Both the position numbers and the translations under genes were made by a program. The notes below the pieces were generated by a model. The model searched no databases and had not been told where the DNA came from. It was given only the letters and a program-made list of their open reading frames with translations. Below are positions 33,844 to 36,995 of a DNA stretch of 36,995 bases, piece by piece (position 1 is the first letter of the stretch; every line of letters begins with the position of its first letter). Location of the stretch: assembly GCA_947625465.1 (NCBI GenBank), contig CANQOK010000023.1:1-36995 (forward strand), in the 5' to 3' direction. The stretch is from an uncultured Lachnospiraceae bacterium. GTDB lineage: Bacteria; Bacillota; Clostridia; Lachnospirales; Lachnospiraceae.

Positions 33844-34767
33844 GTGCTGGAAGTTTGTTTGCTGGGTACCGGCGGTATGATGCCGCTGCCCAATCGTTGG
33901 CTGACATCGTTGATGGTAAAATATAATGGAAGCGATTTGCTGATTGACTGCGGCGAAGGCACGCAGATCGCGATGAAATGTAAAGGCTGGAGCCCGAAGC
34001 CCATCGATGTGATCTGTTTTACCCATTTTCACGGGGATCATATCGGCGGGCTTCCGGGAATGCTGTTAAGTATGGGCAATGCAGAGCGCCGGGAACCCCT
34101 TACGCTGATCGGGCCGAGGGGATTGGAGCGGATTGTGCGCAGCCTGTGCGTGATCGCGGCGGATCTGCCGTTTGAACTTCGCTTTATCGAACTGACGGAA
34201 CCGTTTCAGATCCTTTATCTGCACGGTTATCGGATTGAAGCGTTTCGCGTCCATCATCGGGTTGTATGTTACGGATATAACCTGGTCATTGAACGGCAGG
34301 GCCGGTTTCAGGTGGAACAGGCTAAGATGCTGGGCCTTCCGGTGCAGTATTGGAATCCATTGCAAAAAGGCAGAGAAGTTGAGTATAACGGGGTGATCTA
34401 TAAACCCGAACAGGTTATGGGAGCTGCGAGAAAAGGACTGAAAGTGACTTACTGTACGGATACCAGACCTACGCAGAGTATCCTGGAGCATGCCGGCCAT
34501 GCGGATTTGATGATCTGCGAGGGCATGTACGGGGAAAAGGAAAAAGCGGTGAAGGCAAAAGAAAAGAAGCATATGACATTTCAGGAGGCGGCCCGGATCG
34601 CGCAGGCAGTCAGACCGGGCAGTATGTGGCTGACGCATTACAGCCCCTCTCTGGTGCGCCCGGAGCAGTATCTGCCGGAAATCCGGGAGATTTATCCGTA
34701 TATCGAAGCAGCCCGGGACGGGATGAGCACTACATTGCGCTTTGAAGACGGGGAGGAAGAGAGCTAA
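33844..34767 (+). CDS. rnz: Ribonuclease Z
   Basis: A metallo-beta-lactamase-fold endonuclease that trims the 3' end of tRNA precursors lacking encoded CCA. The 307-residue protein has the signature [13 protein letters not shown] (residues 60-72), [19 protein letters not shown] at the start, YCTDTRP, and LTHYSPS near the C-terminus. GTG 33844 is chosen because GGAGG at 33833-33837 fits it; TTG at 33838 directly follows the site. The three tRNA genes in this window all lack CCA, which fits its job. Its stop overlaps the tsaD start (TAATG). Confidence 0.93.
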   Translation: MLEVCLLGTGGMMPLPNRWLTSLMVKYNGSDLLIDCGEGTQIAMKCKGWSPKPIDVICFTHFHGDHIGGLPGMLLSMGNAERREPLTLIGPRGLERIVRSLCVIAADLPFELRFIELTEPFQILYLHGYRIEAFRVHHRVVCYGYNLVIERQGRFQVEQAKMLGLPVQYWNPLQKGREVEYNGVIYKPEQVMGAARKGLKVTYCTDTRPTQSILEHAGHADLMICEGMYGEKEKAVKAKEKKHMTFQEAARIAQAVRPGSMWLTHYSPSLVRPEQYLPEIREIYPYIEAARDGMSTTLRFEDGEEES

Positions 34768-35789
34768 TGAAAAAAGATATTTTAATTCTGGCGGTCGAAA
34801 GCTCGTGTGATGAGACCGCTGCTTCTGTTGTTAAGAACGGAAGGATTGTGCTGTCCAATGTGATCTTTTCCCAGATCGCGCTGCATACGCAGTACGGAGG
34901 CGTGGTACCGGAAATCGCTTCCAGAAAACACATTGAAAAGATCAATCAGGTTATTTCGGAGGCCCTGCAGCAGGCAGGGGTGACCTTGGCGGAGATTGAC
35001 GCGGTAGCGGTGACTTACGGACCGGGACTGGTGGGAGCACTGCTGGTAGGCGTGGCCACAGCCAAGGCTCTGGCGTTTGCGGCGAAGAAACCCTTGATCG
35101 GCGTTCATCATATAGAAGGGCATATCTGTGCCAATTATATTACGAATCCGGAACTGGAACCGCCGTTTATCTGCCTGGTGGTTTCCGGCGGACATACGCA
35201 TCTGGTCCGGGTGGCCGGCTATGGAAAATATGAGATTCTGGGACGGACTCGGGATGACGCGGCAGGCGAGGCCTATGATAAGGTTGCCCGGGCGATCGGA
35301 TTGGGCTATCCCGGCGGACCGAAGATCGATAAGCTGGCAAAAGAGGGCAATCCGAAAGCAATTCCGTTTCCGCGCGCGCATGTGGCGGACGCGCCATATG
35401 ATTTCAGCTTCAGCGGTCTGAAATCGGCGGTCTTAAATTATCTAAACAGCTGTGAGATGAAAGGAGAGACCGTGAATCCGGCGGATGTGGCAGCGTCGTT
35501 TCAGGATGCGGTGGTGGATGTGCTTGTGAGCAGGGCGATCATGGCAGTGAAGGAATTCGGTATGAATCGCTTTGCCATAGCGGGCGGTGTAGCGTCAAAC
35601 AGCGCCATCCGCAGCGCCTTTGCAGAACGGTGCGGGCAGGAAGGGATTGCATTTTACCGTCCGGAACCCGTTTTCTGTACCGATAATGCGGCGATGATCG
35701 GATCGGCCGCCTATTACGAATATCAGAACGGCGTTCGGCACGGATGGGATCTGAACGCGATTCCCAATCTGAAACTGGGAGAAAGATAA
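34767..35789 (+). CDS. tsaD: tRNA threonylcarbamoyl transferase TsaD
   Basis: TsaD is the catalytic subunit that moves threonylcarbamoyl from the AMP carrier to A37 of ANN-decoding tRNAs. The 340-residue protein has the metal motif VHHIEGH (H114, H115 region), [11 protein letters not shown] at the start, [12 protein letters not shown], the ASKHA-type [26 protein letters not shown], and [12 protein letters not shown] near the end. Length is normal. ATG 34767 overlaps the rnz stop. Its partners tsaE and tsaB are upstream, separated by rimI, the CxxC gene and rnz. Confidence 0.97.
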   Translation: MKKDILILAVESSCDETAASVVKNGRIVLSNVIFSQIALHTQYGGVVPEIASRKHIEKINQVISEALQQAGVTLAEIDAVAVTYGPGLVGALLVGVATAKALAFAAKKPLIGVHHIEGHICANYITNPELEPPFICLVVSGGHTHLVRVAGYGKYEILGRTRDDAAGEAYDKVARAIGLGYPGGPKIDKLAKEGNPKAIPFPRAHVADAPYDFSFSGLKSAVLNYLNSCEMKGETVNPADVAASFQDAVVDVLVSRAIMAVKEFGMNRFAIAGGVASNSAIRSAFAERCGQEGIAFYRPEPVFCTDNAAMIGSAAYYEYQNGVRHGWDLNAIPNLKLGER

Positions 35790-35791
35790 TC

Positions 35792-36520
35792 ATGAAGACA
35801 ACAGCAATCATTCTGGCAGCGGGAAGCGGCAGCAGGATGCAGTCGGAGATTCCCAAGCAGTTTATGGAACTGTGCGGAAAACCGGTAATCTATTACAGTT
35901 TACAGGCATTTTCACAGAGTACGGCTGATGAGATCGTACTGGTGACTTCCGAGCCTTATCTGCCGGTCTGCGAGACAATAAAAAAGAAGTATGATTTTGA
36001 AAAAATTGCGCATATTGTTATCGGTGGGACCGAACGGTACTTATCCGTGTATAACGGATTGTTGGCGGCAGCGGACGCCGACTGCGTTTTGATCCATGAC
36101 GGGGCCAGACCTTTGATCACTCCGCCGGTGATTGAAGCAGCCATAGCGTGCGTTGCGGATTGCGGAGCCTGTACTGTTGCCGTACCGGCAAAAGACACGA
36201 TCAAGATAGCAGATGAATCGGGGACGGTAACGGAGACACCGGACCGAAAACGGATGTGGCAGGTTCAGACGCCGCAGGCATTTTCGGCTGCCCTGCTCCG
36301 GCAGGCGTATCAGGGACTTTTTGCGGCGGAAGACACTGCGGTCACGGACGATGCCATGATCGTGGAGCGCTACGGAAACCATAAAGTCAGCATTGTGCCG
36401 GGAATTTATGAAAACATCAAAATCACTACACCAGAGGATCTTCTGATCGCAAAAGTCCTGTTGGAAAAAGATTGTAAAAAGCCGGAAAATCCGGTTGACA
36501 GAAATTTTGATTCATGTTAA
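35792..36520 (+). CDS. ispD: 2-C-methyl-D-erythritol 4-phosphate cytidylyltransferase
   Basis: It couples MEP to CTP in the non-mevalonate isoprenoid pathway. The 242-residue protein has the nucleotide-binding LAAGSGSRM (8-16), GKPVIYYSLQAF, VLIHDGARP, VAVPAKDTIK, and RMWQVQTPQAF with normal spacing. GGGAGAAAG precedes ATG 35792; the open frame before it belongs to tsaD. It follows tsaD by two bases. The last 26 bases carry the -35 of the tRNA-Ser promoter, so its 3' end is shared with that signal. Confidence 0.95.
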   Translation: MKTTAIILAAGSGSRMQSEIPKQFMELCGKPVIYYSLQAFSQSTADEIVLVTSEPYLPVCETIKKKYDFEKIAHIVIGGTERYLSVYNGLLAAADADCVLIHDGARPLITPPVIEAAIACVADCGACTVAVPAKDTIKIADESGTVTETPDRKRMWQVQTPQAFSAALLRQAYQGLFAAEDTAVTDDAMIVERYGNHKVSIVPGIYENIKITTPEDLLIAKVLLEKDCKKPENPVDRNFDSC

Positions 36521-36523
36521 TAT
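36495..36523 (+). promoter_or_regulatory. Sigma-A-type promoter of the tRNA-Ser pair
   Basis: TTGACA (36495-36500) and TAATAT (36518-36523) are 17 bases apart. It lies inside the ispD 3' end, and the first tRNA begins 30 bases later. Confidence 0.75.
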
Positions 36524-36553
36524 TACAGATGCCGCTGATTTGGGGCAGTCTTT

Positions 36554-36639
36554 GGAGAGGTGTCCGAGTGGTTTAAGGAGCCGGTCTTGAAAACCGGTGA
36601 TTCCGAAAGGGACCGTGGGTTCGAATCCCACCTTCTCCG
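36554..36639 (+). tRNA. tRNA-Ser (anticodon UGA)
   Basis: GGAGAGG (36554-36560) pairs with CTTCTCC (36632-36638) through one G-U pair. The anticodon stem CCGGT/ACCGG has loop CTTGAAA with TGA at 36588-36590. A long variable arm (class II) and T arm GTGGG-TTCGAAT-CCCAC follow. Discriminator G at 36639; CCA is not encoded. Confidence 0.95.
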
Positions 36640-36695
36640 TTCGCAGATTCGGAACTATCTGCAGTCATATTGTAAGACAGGATTTAACCATAATT

Positions 36696-36784
36696 GGAGA
36701 AGTACCCAAGTGGTTGAAGGGGCTCCCCTGGAAAGGGAGTAGGTCGTTAATAGCGGCGCGAGGGTTCAAATCCCTCCTTCTCCG
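36696..36784 (+). tRNA. tRNA-Ser (anticodon GGA)
   Basis: GGAGAAG (36696-36702) pairs with CTTCTCC (36777-36783). The anticodon stem CTCCC/GGGAG has loop CTGGAAA with GGA at 36730-36732. A long variable arm (AGGTCGTTAATAGCGGC) marks class II, and the T arm is GAGGG-TTCAAAT-CCCTC. CCA is not encoded. The two Ser genes, UGA then GGA, lie 56 bases apart on one apparent transcript. Confidence 0.95.
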
Positions 36785-36789
36785 TTGCG

Positions 36790-36818
36790 AAAGGTGAGGA
36801 ATAACTGTCCTCACTTTT
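36790..36818 (+). terminator. Probable terminator after the tRNA-Ser pair
   Basis: AAGGTGAGGA pairs with TCCTCACTTT (one G-U pair) around ATAACTG, followed by only a short T tract (TTTTC). The stem is good but the tract is short. Confidence 0.65.
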
Positions 36819-36886
36819 CATCATTATAATATAATGATCGCAGGACAAAAGAATTGCTGAAAAATGAAAATTTTTAAAAAAAGCAG

Positions 36887-36995
36887 TTGACAAATGAAGG
36901 CAGCAATGGTATATTAATTAAGCTGTCGCTTGCGGCAGGCGAACATTGAAAACTGAACAACTGACAGACCATCCCTGAAAATTCGAAAAGATTTT
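36887..36995 (+). promoter_or_regulatory. Probable rRNA operon promoter and leader (cut by window end)
   Basis: TTGACA (36887-36892) and TATATT (36910-36915) are 17 bases apart behind an A/T-rich stretch. A small hairpin CGCTTG-CGG-CAGGCG lies at about 36926-36940, and ATTGAAAACTGAACAA (36945-36960) is the boxA-like string common just ahead of Firmicutes rRNA genes. No rRNA sequence itself is reached. Confidence 0.6.

Overview
The window reads as chromosomal DNA of an anaerobic Firmicute, most likely a Lachnospiraceae-type Clostridium relative. The evidence is gene order (rimP-nusA-rnpM-ylxQ-infB-rbfA-nrnA-truB-ribF; era-recO-glyS; tsaE-tsaB-rimI...tsaD), strong AGGAGG-type ribosome binding sites, TTG/GTG starts, sigma-A-like promoters with 17-base spacers, single-chain glycyl-tRNA synthetase, a YclM-like aspartokinase and an ECF-type riboflavin transporter. 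Base composition looks close to half G+C. All convincing genes lie on the + strand. I see no transposase, phage gene or CRISPR array.

Layout. 1-660: a low-molecular-weight phosphatase gene and tRNA-Glu(CUC). 700-9131: translation/transcription operon rimP-nusA-rnpM-ylxQ-infB-rbfA-nrnA-truB-ribF, with a terminator-like hairpin in its leader and repeat-rich tails or linkers in NusA and IF2. 9154-12613: Na/Pi-cotransporter-like protein, long hibernation factor, asparaginase. 12722-17118: two arabinose-directed glycoside hydrolases (GH51 lipoprotein and GH43). 17245-24039: M16C metallopeptidase, Era, RecO, a lipoprotein, GlyRS. 24214-28460: aspartate-family amino acid operon (aspartokinase, PheB-type ACT regulator, homoserine dehydrogenase, and an ApgM-like protein that is a good candidate for an alternative homoserine kinase). 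28487-29491: FMN riboswitch and riboflavin transporter RibU. 29501-31779: an exported SleB-like cell-wall hydrolase with four Ig-like repeats behind a WalR-box-like site, then a YcxB-like membrane protein. 31797-35789: the t6A tRNA-modification genes tsaE, tsaB, rimI, tsaD with a small Cys-motif protein and RNase Z among them. 35792-36995: ispD, two tRNA-Ser genes, and what looks like the promoter and leader of an rRNA operon running off the end.

The most unusual piece is the tsaE-tsaB gap (32223-32391). It holds four consecutive hairpins enclosed by a closing stem, a 9-bp pairing from one hairpin loop to a downstream segment just before the tsaB ribosome binding site, near-identical GAGGTA flanks, and a 31-codon reading frame with its own Shine-Dalgarno. 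It could be a structured RNA, a small mobile palindromic element, or both. Other points worth attention are the NusA acidic Tyr-Asp tail, the homoserine kinase candidate, the WalR-like site and a 51-base palindrome before the M16C peptidase.
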